The translations under genes were made by a program, and so were the position numbers. A DNA stretch of 64,000 nucleotides, from contig JASANG010000527.1 of NCBI GenBank assembly GCA_030248215.1, positions 17,558 through 81,557 on the forward strand. Direction: 5' to 3'. Origin of the DNA: Enoplolaimus lenunculus (taxonomy: Eukaryota; Nematoda; Enoplea; Enoplida; Thoracostomopsidae). Below the pieces are notes generated by a model. The model saw only the letters and a list, made by a program, of their open reading frames with translations. It did not search any database and was not told where the DNA came from. This document shows, piece by piece, positions 11,936 through 23,577 of this stretch; within the stretch, counting starts at the first letter, position 1, and each line of letters opens with the position of its first letter.

Positions 11936-13621
11936 TGTTTGCCAAAGATTGGCCAAAAGGTTCAACATTGTTAAAAAAATTGAGTCTCAAGGAGGGACCT
12001 TGGGGCTTCAAAAATTGATTTTTTTCGAAAATTCAGATTTGGTCGTGGAATGATCAGAGGAGGTCATGAGAAGCTGAAATATGTATAAATTTTTTTAAAA
12101 TACAACCCTTTTTGTGTAAACGCCGGCTGGATAGTGGATAACCTAAAAGACTCGTATATTTTTCCCGAACGTTTAGGCATAAGTTCCTTAGGTTTAATCT
12201 CGAAATTTAGGTTTAAGAAAAGGTTTGCGTAAACTTAAACTTTAGCATAAGCCCTAGCGTTGACATTAATAGAAGGAAAACTGTAGGTACATGAGCAATT
12301 CCTTGATCCGCTACTGAAATAATGCATTGTTAGCTTTTAACGCTTTATCAGGTCTCGTTTAAAATTTAAAAACCAGAAAATATGTTTCATATTTATATGT
12401 TGAGCATGCTCAGCAAACCGTATCACTACTCCACATATAGTTGAATTCAAATTGTGCTCTGTACCGTAAACCGAACTGCGCTGATTGTGCTGTTGTGACC
12501 GGAAACAACAATGTGGTTTGGCTTTTAATTTAATGCATTTTGCAAGTAACATACAAAATTTGGCCCCATATCTTGCTGACGGTTGTAACAGTAGTATAAA
12601 TATACTAATATGCCTAAAAATAAACCTCCTTAGGTTCAAGATAAGCGTATACTATTCGAAACCTAAAAACCAAAGCAAAAAATTAGTCTAAAGTTTAAGC
12701 TTGTTCCATTGCAGTCCTGGGAACAAAACGGTCCACACTTCAGTTGTACACGGGTGCAAAATTAAATGTAGCGCATTGAGGATCAAGATTGCAGCAAAAA
12801 TGTCCAACAAACCGTTTTGTGAAACCTAAATGCGATTTAATTTATTCCAGTAGTGAAACTGTGGAACACAAGTGACACCAATGCAAAAAGCGGTGTAGCA
12901 CTTACTAGTTTTTCAAGTCCTCCCAAGCTCACTTGTATTCACTATTTAGTTTCAACATCGCATGGCTGTCCGCCCAGGCATTAATAGCCCCACAAACCAC
13001 ACAAAATTAACAAGGCTATTTTTCACGTGCTGCAGCCAGCAATCAGGAAAAAATGTTGCCAGTTTTAATGTGCTGGTTTAATGGTTCACCTATTCTGAAC
13101 TGTGTCCCACGGGTAATTCTTGTTGGGTTTGGCTTTGTTTGTGTTGTTTTTTAAAAATGAATTTAATAAATCACGTTTCATCAGTATGATATTGCAAAAC
13201 TGCAAGATCAATAAACGCTTGTCATATTTCGGTGTGCCGACAACTTGCAAACTGGAGTAACATGGTCGTTGTTTGGATAAGCGGGTGGAATACTTACTGT
13301 AATTTGTTGTCATTATTTATATTTAAGCTTGGGCACCGAAAACGCATTGAAAACCTTTGTTTGGGTTTTTTTCTTCCATTTCCGTAATGGTAGAAAAGCT
13401 AACAAGAAAAAACTTTTAATAAATACAATCTTGGCATCATAGCAGCGACAAAACATTGGTTGTTCCTACACCTCCCATCAGGAATGAGTTTCGTTTAAGT
13501 GCCAGGGGCGTTAATTTAGTAATTTTCTATATAATGCCTGTTCGATTACCAAACCAAACGGTTTTGCATGTAGAGCTCAATGTATGCAGTGATGGAGTGA
13601 ATTGGAAGCAGACGTAATTTC
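11936..13621. other. intergenic with weak TTAGGC-like remnants
   Basis: Decayed TTTAGGCATAAG and CCTAAAAATAAACC phrases near 12165-12270 and 12600-12700 look like old TTAGGC-core elements. No ends are recognisable and there is no convincing gene. Confidence 0.35.
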
Positions 13622-13765
13622 TGTTGCCTCAACCAAGGCATATTTTTTCGGTTGCCTGAACCAAGGCTAAATGTTTTCGGTTCCCGTAGCCAAGGCTTAA
13701 TGTTTCGGTTCCCTTAGCCAAGGCTTAAATGTTTTCGGTTGACTTACCAAGAATTAATTTTACTC
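13622..13765 (+). repeat. tandem repeat, 28-30-bp unit, about 5 copies
   Basis: Units start GGTTGCCTNAACCAAGGC and end AATGTTTTC. The five copies differ by substitutions and one- or two-base indels, so the array is older than the 32-bp minisatellite. Confidence 0.75.
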
Positions 13766-14344
13766 ATAATACTTTTGCTGGTGCATAGACTTCTTTGATC
13801 TTGAAACCATTGCTTTATATGGTTAATTTTTTTGTTTTTGCTTGATGTAGCATTTCGAAGCTAATGCGTTAATTACGAGTTCAATTTGTGATTAAATTCA
13901 TGTAGCAATAAGACTACAAATCTTCTACCATTTTTTGCCGAATTCAAACCAACAAGTTTTGGGGCATGCTTACTGGTAGATGCTAATTTTAGACATCTGA
14001 AAGTTTTCTAGTGGACATTCTGTGCTAATGTGTTACAAAATGTTGATATATATATACTCAGTGAAATACTCGCATGATTTTCTTAGTTTGAGTTTTATAT
14101 TTAGACCACACTTAACATCCGTGAATGTCTTTTCATTTGTTGAAGAACAAATACATGTTTTTCAAATAGAAACGAAAAAAACGTTTTTCCAGGTCGATTC
14201 AATTTTCCGGGAAAAATCAACCGTTTTCATGACAGGACAAAGACAGAAGTACGATGTGGGTCTCATGCGGTCTGTGCGGAGCAATGGGAACAAAAAAATA
14301 GCACGATGGATTACTTATTCTGTAGAATATAAACAATATGAATA
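13766..14344. other. intergenic; unsupported 108-codon open stretch
   Basis: A plus-strand open stretch at 14022-14348 ends in the next transposon and has no recognisable domain, so it is not called as a gene. Confidence 0.35.
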
Positions 14345-14613
14345 TTAACCCTTTCTCACATGAATATTTTCTATTTCCCCTGAGACCTACTTTTATGCTA
14401 GGAATCGATCTCCGGTGACTGGAGTTGGAGGCGTATACCATCACCACTCAGCTATAGGAGCTTGACGCTCGAGCCCGAGGGGGCTCTCACGTCTTGTGGT
14501 GATTTAGTACTATGTATACGTGTTGCAATTGTTAAACACGGTGCGATATATTACTTAACGTATATACACTGCGCTAAGTTGCCTATAGGCAACTCAATGT
14601 GAGAAGGGGTTAA
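14345..14613 (-). mobile_element. TTAA-flanked element with tRNA-like promoter, copy 2
   Basis: Exact TTAA at both ends (14345-14348, 14610-14613). TIRs CCCTTTCTCACATGA and TTGAGTTGCC-side CAATGTGAGAAGGGG. The tRNA-like part reads on the minus strand. Next to the right end lies the perfect 20-nt palindrome core TTGCCTATAGGCAA. Confidence 0.85.
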
Positions 14614-15001
14614 CGGAAGCAATTTTTTCGGAAAAAAGCTAAGTCTACTTGTATTTCAACTGGCTCTACCCGGCGGGCACTTATGTGTTATAGTCTTATG
14701 TCTTTTTATCAGAAAGCGATATTTTTTGGACGCAGTGGGATCGCAAAACGCAACGCGCACTGGACATAGTTAATTTTTCACGTCATAAAAACGGCAAACA
14801 GCGGCTCAAAGTACATAGTCAGTATCTGTCACAAATAAAACATGTTGCTAATGGTAATATTTTATGTAATTACTCGCTCTGATATGGTACGTCATAGAGC
14901 AGAGAACGCTGCCGATTTTGAGCAACCACCTAATTTTGGGAACTGTTTAAAAATATTAAACTATATCGTCTAGTTTATATCATTTTTCACTTCGCCGCCT
15001 T

Positions 15002-15257
15002 GGCCCATGTAAAGATCAGGGGCAGAATGTTTTTGTCTGGGACTAGAATTAAAATAAGCTTAAGCTTTAGACTAATTTTTCGCTTGGCTTAGGCTAAGGC
15101 TTTGGCTTAGGAATAAACTCATTCTTACGCTTAGGCTTAGGAATAAACTCATTCTTACGCTTAGGCGTAGAAATATACTCTTTGTTACGCTTAGGCTTAG
15201 GCTTATGCTTAGGAATATGCTTATAATACTGTTCCGCCCCTATTCTTTACATTGGCC
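15002..15257. mobile_element. TTAGGC-core element, GTAAAGATCAGGGGC subfamily
   Basis: Ends GGCCCATGTAAAGATCAG and CTTTACATTGGCC. Flanks GCCGCCTT and GCCGCCGT agree at seven of eight bases. The interior has repeated ACGCTTAGGCTTAGG blocks. Confidence 0.85.
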
Positions 15258-15265
15258 GCCGCCGT

Positions 15266-16329
15266 TTACAGACGCCCATTATTTACAAAAAATTTAAATT
15301 AATATTTTACTAATATGTCTGACATTGCGGTTTTAAAGTTCGTTATATTTTTTTACTCTTGTTTAAATAACAATGTTGACTATGAGAAAAAATTCTCAGC
15401 TTGTTTGACTCGTAGTATTGGAGCTATTAATTTCTGTCTTACTAAATTTGAAAGCTGATACCTCCTTAGCAAATATATCAAAACCAACGCAGCCAGCATA
15501 TTTGTCTGAGAAATGGCTGAGAAAATAAATATTGCGATGCGAAATCGCTTGCAATTATTACCGCCAATTGTATGCAGGTTAAATACATAAAGTAGTATTT
15601 CGTTTTGGTCTGAAAATATATAATTTCCATATTTGGTCAGACTTGTTTTTTTGTTCAACAACGCTAAGACATATTAAAGTTACTTTAAAGTTTGTCCAAG
15701 TTGTCTAGACACAAATTATTAGTTTTAATTTTTGCGGTTTAGTAACGTAGAACGCTAACGATTTCCATGTATATAGCAATGCCAGTGCTTGCACTCTATA
15801 TCCTTTTTAGGGGGTACATCGCCCTATTTAACACCTCCCTCGAATTAGATTGAACGTATGTTCGCTGAAGGCAAATCAAATTTTAGTTTGTTTACAAAAT
15901 ATTTTCCCTTGCTATTGGATTTAAATGCTAATGGTTGTCCAGCTTTTCCATCAGACTGTTTTTAATCCCAAGTCTTGCAGGGAACGCTGGTATATTATAA
16001 ATAAAGGTTAGCGTGTTGTATTAAAAATGACGTTAAGGAAATATCCAAGTATTACATTAATCGTATAAATAGTTGAAGGTATACATTTATCAAATATGCA
16101 TTAAACAGCATTCATTTGTTTTTGTAAACAGTTGGTTAGAAATAAGTTTGATGTTCTAAAGACTATTAAACGCAGCTTTTATCTGCAATACTTGTGAATC
16201 GACGATAAAGTTTCAACCCAATATTTATAGCTCAGCGTCATCTTCTGAATTCAAATTTTAATATTTTCAAAGCTTGGCATCTTATTTTTGGACTTATTTA
16301 GTTCTGTAATGTCTCAAATGACTATAGCA
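15266..16329. other. intergenic; unsupported open stretches
   Basis: A 93-codon minus-strand stretch at 15380-15661 shows no domain or splice context. Nothing else seen. Confidence 0.4.
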
Positions 16330-16337
16330 CGTATTAC

Positions 16338-16581
16338 GGCCCATGTATAAAACAGGGACCGGAACAGTAGTATAAGCATATTCCTAAGCCTAAGCCTAAG
16401 CCTACGCCTAAGCGTCTGTATGAGCCTATTCCTAAGCTTAAAGCCTACAGCCTAAGCTTAATGAGCCTATTCCTAAACCTAAGCCTAAGCCTAAGCCTAA
16501 GCACAAAAATAGTCAAAAGCTTAAACTGACTCTATTATAGCCCCTACGGAAAACGATCCTGCCCTGTTCTATACATGGGCC
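16338..16581. mobile_element. TTAGGC-core element, GTATAGAACAGGG subfamily, best preserved ends
   Basis: Perfect 8-bp duplication CGTATTAC (16330-16337, 16582-16589) around complete ends GGCCCATGTATA and TATACATGGGCC. The core holds CCTAAGCCTAAGCC runs on the plus strand. This copy defines the outer boundary of the family. Confidence 0.93.
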
Positions 16582-16589
16582 CGTATTAC

Positions 16590-16939
16590 CAGTTGTCGAT
16601 AAGTTTTGTAACTTTTTACTATTGATCGGTTAGTTTCTCAATGTACCGCAATGTTTGCATTTGACGAATTGTGTTAAAGTAGACAATACCACATGGGTAA
16701 GTGTCACAGTTCGCTAGGGTCAGGACCAACTGTAAGCCAGTGATAAGTGCTACACTGCTGCGTATAGTTAGAGACTATCACCATCCCTGCTGATACGCGG
16801 TAAGAAACTAGCTGTTATTGCTTGATATTCGCTCAATTAAAGATTACTATCATCTTTTAACTTGGACTTTCCGAGTTTTTGTCCCAATCAAAATCACGTC
16901 ACGGCTGTGTCTTACAGCATATGAACCTGGAGGGACACC
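16590..16939. other. intergenic, nothing recognised
   Basis: No supported feature. Confidence 0.4.
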
Positions 16940-17105
16940 ACGACCGTGACCAGCTCACCTTGCTAGGTGCCTAAAACTTTTTCAGGCGAGGTATCTTTGG
17001 GTTTTCGTAGACTTGCAAGGAAGATTGAAAATTTTCAAGGGGGGTGAAATTTTCCAGTTTGTACTGAGCCCCCCCGACCCCCTTGGCTGCGAGCCCGAGG
17101 GACGC
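16940..17105. repeat. interspersed repeat with GTAGCCAGC-type end
   Basis: Contains CCAGCTCACCTTGCTAGG and the C-rich run GAGCCCCCCCGACCCCC. It shares CAGCTCACCTTGCTAGG with 58940-59035, which shows a dispersed family. Confidence 0.5.
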
Positions 17106-17374
17106 CGTAGCGCTACCGCTGAATGTGTGCCTCATTGCCTTCCAATACCTAGACTGTTTACAGAGCGCAGTCTACAGTCAACTTAGTAGACCACAACGTT
17201 GAACTGGTACCAGCCGCCATAGTCAATTTCCATTTGTTGTCTCGGAAATAATTGCAATCAGACAAAACCTAATCTCACTTTACGTACATCACAATACTAA
17301 ACAGTCGCGTATACAAAAGTCGGCTATAATGTCGCAAATAACACCCATATTTTCACAATAAGTTGCAGGCTATA

Positions 17375-17402
17375 TTATTATTATTGTTATTATTATTATT
17401 AT
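17375..17402 (+). repeat. ATT microsatellite
   Basis: A nearly pure run of ATT triplets with one GTT interruption. Confidence 0.9.
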
Positions 17403-17658
17403 AGTATTTTTTGTTCCTATACACCAGTTGCTTAGCTAAGATTGGGTTTTTTTGTTTTTGGCTCAAGTCACGTCTGTGCGTATTTTATGACTGTCTTTAT
17501 TGGTCTACCCCAAACGCCTGACCACCGGAGCAACTTTTAGATGAAATAAACCTTGTGAAAGGGTTAAACATGTATATATAATCAAAAGCGATATAAAGAG
17601 GCACGCTCAGGTGATGTGATCACAAGCACGGCCGTTGTTACTTTGAGGAATGCATCTT

Positions 17659-17831
17659 TTTGCCCATAGACATCAATAGAGCAAGCTTACGTTTTACACT
17701 AATTTTTTGCTTAGGTTTAGGAATAAGAATACGCTAATACTACGGTAGCTGCATCTTATGTCTACACTCTTTTTTTGTTTACATTTACGATTAGGAATAT
17801 GCTAATACTACTGTTACTCCCCTTAAAAGTA
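17659..17831. mobile_element. degraded TTAGGC-core element
   Basis: Ends with CCTTAAAAGTAACATTCGCC, the inverse of the GTTACTTT-type end, and contains TTTTTTGCTTAGG and two CTAATACTAC phrases. The left end is worn. Confidence 0.5.
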
Positions 17832-18289
17832 ACATTCGCCAAGAACACAATATGGCTGTAATGTAACTACCGTTTTGTTATAACTTTGAGTGTCAGTTTT
17901 CATTATTATTATCATGCAACTGTTTTAACTTTTTTATTTATTGGTATTTGATAAATTCCAGTCCAGTGTTTTAGTCTGTCGGCAACTTTAGACCGGTGCA
18001 AAAAAATAAATCTAAAACGGTGGCGCTAACGGCAGTTCAGGTACTGTGACGTACGGTGCCGGATACTGCACGTTTTTATAAACGGGATTTTGGACAAAAC
18101 TTGCAAGCGCAAGTTGCAGCTGTAAGTTCTCGCAGTAAAAACTTGCACGTGTGAATAGGGCTTTCAAGTTATCAGAAACGTTTTTTAGCACTGACTGATC
18201 CAGATATTTTTGACTAGGATAAGCAGGTTGATAAATGCTATGAATCGCAAGTTTTGCATTCTATTTATGCCTTTGACAGCGTAAAAATG

Positions 18290-18380
18290 TAAGGTATAAG
18301 GAACCTTACCATTTTATCACAAAAAAATTTCTGACTTGCGCAGCGTTTGTCTCCCCGCACCCTCTGGATCCGCCAGTGGT
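18290..18380. repeat. hAT-like terminus
   Basis: CCTTACCATTTTATCAC followed by TGGATCCGCCAGTGG. The same pair of phrases occurs at 36311-36645. GGATCCGCCAGTG is the inverse of the CAGTGGCGGATCC end seen in a complete element at 21607. Confidence 0.45.
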
Positions 18381-18470
18381 TCTCGTCACGTGATAGGTCC
18401 CACAACTCAACATCATCAAGAATTAACAACTTTCTTCATCAGTTGTAAAACATAAAGTAGGACCGTGTTC

Positions 18471-18640
18471 CAAATTCGACTCACTGAGCGATTCAGTGAA
18501 TCGAATTTGACTCTGGTGGAGTCGAATTCGATTCAGTGAATCGAATTTGACTCTGGTGAAGTCGAATTTTGGCTCAGTTTGTGTAGACAAAAGAAGCCAA
18601 TTTCGGAGAGAGTCAATTTGACACACCATTTTTTGCAGAG
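18471..18640. mobile_element. GAGTCAA-core TIR element, truncated copy 3
   Basis: Right end CATTTTTTGCAGAG is followed by TA, and the left end is missing. A stretch reading CGAATTTGACTCTGGTG is duplicated within it, showing local expansion of the core word. Confidence 0.65.
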
Positions 18641-18797
18641 TAGCTGCTTTGTTCTTGTTTAAAAAATTCTGAACGAGACGATATTAATCTAAATATTACT
18701 TCCTACACTTGTATACGCTCATACAAAGCAACTTTAATAACTTTATTGACGAGCGTAAAAACATAAGAATAGGTCGGGCAACCGGAACTTGGCACGC

Positions 18798-19098
18798 GCT
18801 GGCTGATCCAAGGGGTGCACCCCTATCCAGTTCTTCTTCTTCAACAGGGATCAAAACCAAGATTCTGTATCAAGGAACGCGGGCTGCTTCACGGGCGCGT
18901 ATTGGGGGCCGTGCCCTTACAAATTTGTCTGGTGCCCCCCCAAATCACCAAAATTATTCAGTGCCCCCTAACATATTTTCTACGGGCGCCCCTGTGAAGG
19001 AACATCAATAAACTTGCGTTCGGCTACTCGCTCACGACCGCTTTCACCATCATATCAAGCATGACCCCCCCTTTCAAAAATTTCTGGATCCACCATTG
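18798..19098. mobile_element. GC-richer hAT-like element
   Basis: Runs from GCTGGCTGATCCAAGGGG to CTGGATCCACCATTGC, a weak inverted pair, with C-rich tracts inside. The 100-codon open stretch it carries has no recognisable domain. Confidence 0.35.
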
Positions 19099-19378
19099 CT
19101 TGCACGTCATGTCTATGGGGACCTTGGCTTCTTTTGCAAAGACAATAATCATTATTTATCATAAACGAGTGTCAATTAGATACCTAAAACGATGTTTATA
19201 AAGGTCACAATGATAATTACAGATACATTTTTGGAGATGTCATAAACTATGAAAAAACTTTTTTACCACGCCGCAAGCTGGCTATATATATACTAAGTTC
19301 ACAATTGAGTGTTATTGTTTTAAACTACTGCTACGAGGTAAATAAGGTAAGTCATTCGAATATTTATGCTTCAATTAT

Positions 19379-19450
19379 GTATGACCAGGATTGGCTAAAC
19401 GGTTAATATCCATAAACCGGGGCGCAGGTTGGATTCGATTTCGATCGAGC
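19379..19450 (+). ncRNA. tRNA-like sequence (SINE head or tRNA relic)
   Basis: TTGGCTAAACGG fits an A box and GATTCGATTTC fits a B box, with spacing typical of a tRNA. It does not fold as a clean cloverleaf, so it is more likely a repeat-derived relic than a tRNA gene. Confidence 0.35.
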
Positions 19451-19523
19451 ATGCTGTAGTGATACAAATAAGAGAGTTCCAATGAATACGAGTCTGTATC
19501 CCTAATTAGTATCTTAGTGAATA

Positions 19524-19957
19524 CTGTAGTGGCCCGAACAAGAGGGGTTGGGGTCTGATATTTATTTGGCTTCTCCAGAAAGTACCCCCTGTTCTTTGGT
19601 TACGGACTGTTATTTATTTTTAACCCGCCCTTCGTTAGTGATATAGGTATTGCAACTATCCGTTGAATTATACGTTTATTCGTCTTGTATCAAAACCGTG
19701 AGCGATAATGCAAGGTTATACTTCAGAATGTACTTTTAAACTTTAGTATGCTTTAAAGTTTCGAACTCAACTGTATTTGCTGCTGAAGTCATTTATGCAC
19801 TAAAATTTGGGTCATTGACACTTATGTACTTTAAATAGGATTTAGGGACTCTGTCCGCTTACGAACTCTTATTCGGAATAAAGATTGCTATTGATTGGGA
19901 CTCAAAATGTAAACCCCCTCTGTCATTACGTCCCCCATTTTATTCGGGACACTACAG
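19524..19957. mobile_element. mariner-like CTGTAGTG element, copy 1
   Basis: TA target duplication and inverted ends CTGTAGTGGCCCGAACAAG and ATTCGGGACACTACAG. 434 bp, no transposase frame. Shares internal phrases such as GAGCGATAATGCA with 58780-58905 and 60428-60871. Confidence 0.85.
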
Positions 19958-21184
19958 TAGGATTATGATTGTCAAGAAAATTTTGACGCGAGTATACCCG
20001 CGGGTAATGAATTTCAAAGCGCGGGTAAAAAATTTGTGATTCTTTACCCACCTGAAATTTTCATGGAAACAGAGCAGATTAAAGTACATTGCTAGCATTC
20101 CTCACAAATAAAGTAGGTAGCTTGGACGAATGAGGCCCATGCACGCGGGAATACTTTTCACATAAGTTTCAAAACAAATTTTGGAGTACAGCTGTCAAAT
20201 AGCATTTGGAGATAACTCTTATTTACGCGATGTTAACTTGGTTCGTTGATCACGATCACCCATAGGCAAACAACCTAGTTTCACCGGTGACGAGTGTAAT
20301 GTGCAATATTATCCGGTGTTATATTTTTTACTCTATGCAAAAATTTTCGACATAGTACCATTTTTGGGCGAATGCGGGTGGTGAGGATAATAGAAACAGT
20401 CTATACACAACTTTGATCACAGGATGAAATAGTAGCGTAGCGTAATATTTTCGAAAACACTACGTAAAAATAATGTATTTCATATTTTTCATTTGGACAA
20501 ACGTCCCGTTGATCTTTAGGCTCGCTTGAAAGTTTTCTTAGGCTCTGATGTGAAGTTAGGTTTAGGCTTGAACTCGGTTCTGCTTGGGTTTAAGCTTAGA
20601 ATTTATGCTCAGTGGAATTAGTGGCTGGAACTTGTTCGCAATATGCATAGATCATGAAAGCTGTCTGCAGTGAAGAATATGTGACTGTGAACTGTTAACC
20701 CACGAAAAATAACAGTCATGCTTATAGTTAACTCAAAATGCTAGAAGAGGTTGAAACAATATTATTATGGACATATTTATACGGAGGGCAAAAGTTTTCT
20801 ATTGTGCCGAAAACCCTCCCGGTCTCCTCTAGCTACGAACCTGATTATAGACCTTGTACTGGAGCCAACAGCTTTGAAATGCGAACCTGACAAATTTTGA
20901 ATCGCCAATTTTCCGAATTGAACCTACTGTTTTATGACTTTCTAAATAAGCATGTAATGATTTCTTGCGTCATAATATAATGAAATATGATTGGTCTATA
21001 AGTTCAATAGCAGTTTAACCAAGGCCAAATTGTCATAACATCAAATGCAGATTGGCCTACGAAATATAAACAACCCTGTTATTTGCTTGTCGGTATTACT
21101 TTGCAATCTTCAAATTTAATTTAAATATATAATTAATTTCCTTGTAACTTTAAGGAGCGTATCGTTCTTCCATGAAACAGCAAT
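19958..21184. other. intergenic with one TTAGGC-like remnant
   Basis: A decayed GTTAGGTTTAGGCTTG phrase lies near 20515-20620. No gene seen. Confidence 0.35.
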
Positions 21185-21545
21185 AGAATAAGCTTAAGCT
21201 TTAGACTTATTTTTTGCTGGCTTTAGGCGTGGGCTTCGACCTAGCCTTATTTATAGGCTTACTCTTGCACCGAGGCTTTGGCTTAAGTTTAGGGCCCATA
21301 TTCTCAAATGCATACAGCACCTATCACCAATTAACAATAGCTTTACAAACTAACGAACTGCTGCAATTACAAGCTTCAAAATTTGCACATTAGTAGAGTG
21401 TATCGAATGCAATAAATAAGTCGAATTTCAAACGTCTCCAGTCTCTGGTTTGAAAGTTACAAGACGTATCACCAACTGGTATTTGGTGCTACACACATTT
21501 GAGAATACGGCTTAGGCTTAAGCATAGGAATATGCTTATGTACAT
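21185..21545. mobile_element. degraded TTAGGC-core element interrupted by another element
   Basis: Left part (AAGCTTTAGACTTATTTTTT, GGCTTAAGTTTAGG) and right part (GGCTTAGGCTTAAGC, AATATGCTTATG) are typical of the family. They are separated by an insertion with its own inverted ends. Confidence 0.5.
21299..21509. mobile_element. GTATTCTCAAATG-ended element, copy 1 (nested)
   Basis: Ends CCATATTCTCAAATGCATAC and CACACATTTGAGAATACGG are inverted repeats, followed inward by AGCACC/GGTGCT. It lies within a TTAGGC-core element and is therefore the younger of the two. Confidence 0.6.
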
Positions 21546-21606
21546 TAATTTTATACCAGTCAGAGTAACATAGGCGTAATTCATTATAATTCTTTTTAGC
21601 AGAAAC

Positions 21607-21777
21607 CAGTGGCGGATCCAGGATTTCAAAATGGGGGGGGGGGCTCACAGGTAATAAACTAATTTTTTCATCCACACACAAACCACGAACTATTGCCATA
21701 AAATTGCTATATAATTTTTGTCGAGATGCTGTTGGGAAGGCCACGGCCGGGGTGGTCTCCCCATGGATCCGCCATTG
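21607..21777. mobile_element. hAT-like MITE with 8-bp target duplication
   Basis: Inverted ends CAGTGGCGGATCCAGG and GGATCCGCCATTG. Flanks GCAGAAAC and GCAGAAAT agree at seven of eight bases, as expected for hAT. 171 bp with a long G run, no coding capacity. Confidence 0.85.
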
Positions 21778-21785
21778 GCAGAAAT

Positions 21786-22367
21786 TAAACTGTGCTGCTA
21801 TTTTCAAATCGCATGTCATTTTTGATCGGTGCTTACATTTCCGTAAAAAGTTTTCTTCCGCTCCAACTCACGCACATTAACTTTAATGCGCGCTGGCTTG
21901 AACCAAATATGCGGGACAATAGAATCACTGGAATCGAAACATTAACATCTGACGGTCTGGTTCTGCTATCCTTTACTGACAGGTTGTTGCGAATGCGATG
22001 TAAAGACCCATTTTTGGACCACAAAATATTAGAAATGACAGAGACGTAACCACAGTTTTACTTCGGGAGTCTATGTAAAAATGTGGTTAGGATCTATTTA
22101 AAAAAATTCTAAACAATTTCAAAACTACGTTCTTGTGTTTTGCGATATATCAGGAGGGATATATAATAATCACACCCCCTTTTGTATGCGGCTATGAAGA
22201 ACGAGATATTAGCTTGGTTGCAGACGCACGTCTTTAGTTTGCCTCATACTTAAATTTGAAGAGCCTAAGTTTTAATAAACGCAAAAGTTGTAAGCAGGTT
22301 TACTTAGTCTCATTTTAAAATCACGAGAAAAGCTAAAAAAACCATCGTATGAGTCTGACACCAGTAA
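21786..22367. other. intergenic, nothing convincing
   Basis: Two overlapping short open stretches on opposite strands near 21792-22049 have no supporting domain or splice signals. Confidence 0.35.
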
Positions 22368-22638
22368 TTAACCCTTTGTCACATGAATATTTGCAATTTC
22401 ACATGAGATGTAATTTCAAGGTGAGATTCGATCCCCAGTCTCACGGGTGGGAGGCGTCTACGATGACCACTGAGCCGTAGGAGCTTGGCGCTCGAGCTCG
22501 AGCGGGCTCTTACGTCTTGTGGAGATTTAACACTGCGCATATATGTTATAAATGTTAAACACTGCTCACAGTGTGTGTATTGCTTGTACATTATTGTATT
22601 TATTTGTTCATAGTATACTCTGTGAGCGAAATGGTTAA
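22368..22638 (-). mobile_element. TTAA-flanked element with tRNA-like promoter, second subfamily, copy 1
   Basis: TTAA at both ends. Left TIR CCCTTTGTCACATGA; right end CTGTGAGCGAAATGG. On the minus strand an A-box GGCTCAGTGGTCATCG and a B-box GGATCGAATCTC are visible. Shares GCTCGAGC and ACGTCTTGTGG phrases with subfamily one but differs in the tRNA-like part. Confidence 0.75.
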
Positions 22639-22861
22639 TTTGGCTGTTTATATTTAAAGATTCTGACATAAGATAAACCTATAAAACTTGACTAAAACCT
22701 CAATTAATATGCATAATCAGTTAAGACTAATGTCATGTCTTTCCAATTCAAGTTTTAGACACGATAACTTGGTTAAGCAATTGCTGGCAGCAAATACTTA
22801 AGCTTAAATGGTACATAAGTTGGGTTATATATAAAAACCCAGCCATTGTATTTGAAAGCTA

Positions 22862-22866
22862 ACGCC
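22862..22866. repeat. target site duplication, left copy
   Basis: ACGCC directly before the 5' LTR, matching ACGCC at 27046-27050 after the 3' LTR. Confidence 0.85.
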
Positions 22867-23364
22867 TGTAGGGATATTCCCGAGTGCGCGCTCTTGAAGT
22901 TAGAGTACGTTGCTAAATTTACCCGGTTACCGCGGAGCGTTTCTGCGCAGGGTAGAAACCGCTGGCAGTTATTATTGTTATTGCAGCCATTCTTGTTAAG
23001 ACGCGGTGCGGACGTCTACCCCGTGGGCGCTAGCAAGTGGCACGGGGTCAGGCGATGCCTAGCGTATACCTCAGCGGTTAAAAAGAAAGTAATAAGATTT
23101 GAGCGTGAGCAGCCTGCGTCAGAGCATCTAAACAGTAGTCAACTACCTTGTGTTAATCTACATTTACCCGAACTCAACTGTTTTTTACAATCCACCCCTA
23201 GAATTCGGAAAATTAGCGTACCTAGTTCCTGGTTTTCGGGGCTGGTTGCATAAAGTTGTTGTTGTTGCTTCTCTTTGTTGTTTTTGCTGCTTTCGTTTCG
23301 AAAATTTGCGGCCTACGCTTTCTGGCCGGTTTGTACTAATTCAATAAAATTTATGAAAATTTTA

Positions 23365-23400
23365 AGAAGCTTATGCAAATAAGCTTCTGAATATGCAAAT
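23365..23400 (+). promoter_or_regulatory. paired ATGCAAAT octamers, one inside a palindrome
   Basis: ATGCAAAT occurs at 23373-23380 and 23393-23400. The first overlaps a 10-bp perfect inverted repeat (AGAAGCTTAT / ATAAGCTTCT). ATGCAAAT is the classical POU/Oct binding site. Position is just upstream of the TATA box and is repeated in the 3' LTR. Confidence 0.6.
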
Positions 23401-23422
23401 TGACGTTAGCCAAACGACAGGG

Positions 23423-23429
23423 TATAAAA
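23423..23429 (+). promoter_or_regulatory. TATA box of the LTR promoter
   Basis: TATAAAA, followed about 30-37 bp later by CATTCAGTTTG, which fits an initiator. Marks the U3/R boundary near 23455-23460. The equivalent in the 3' LTR is at 25974-25980. Confidence 0.7.
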
Positions 23430-23547
23430 GCCGCTGTCGATTCGACAATTTAGGCATTCAGTTTGCATCTTTTATCTTCAACTTTCACTGATGCCTACAA
23501 ACGTTTCTTATGTGCTTTTGTTATGTGTTTGTTTTTTTGTAATATGT

Positions 23548-23577
23548 GTAGCCGGCTTCAAGAAAGAAGTCGGCTAC
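23548..23577 (+). ncRNA. predicted RNA hairpin in the LTR leader
   Basis: GTAGCCGGCTTC and GAAGTCGGCTAC pair over 12 bp with one G-U and a six-base loop. It lies about 90 nt after the predicted start site, so it would be in the element's RNA. A role in packaging or RNA processing is possible but inferred. Confidence 0.65.

Noticed and set aside
14022-14348. 108-codon open stretch on the plus strand
   Set aside because: Runs into the TTAA-flanked transposon and shows no domain; its end is defined by transposon sequence.
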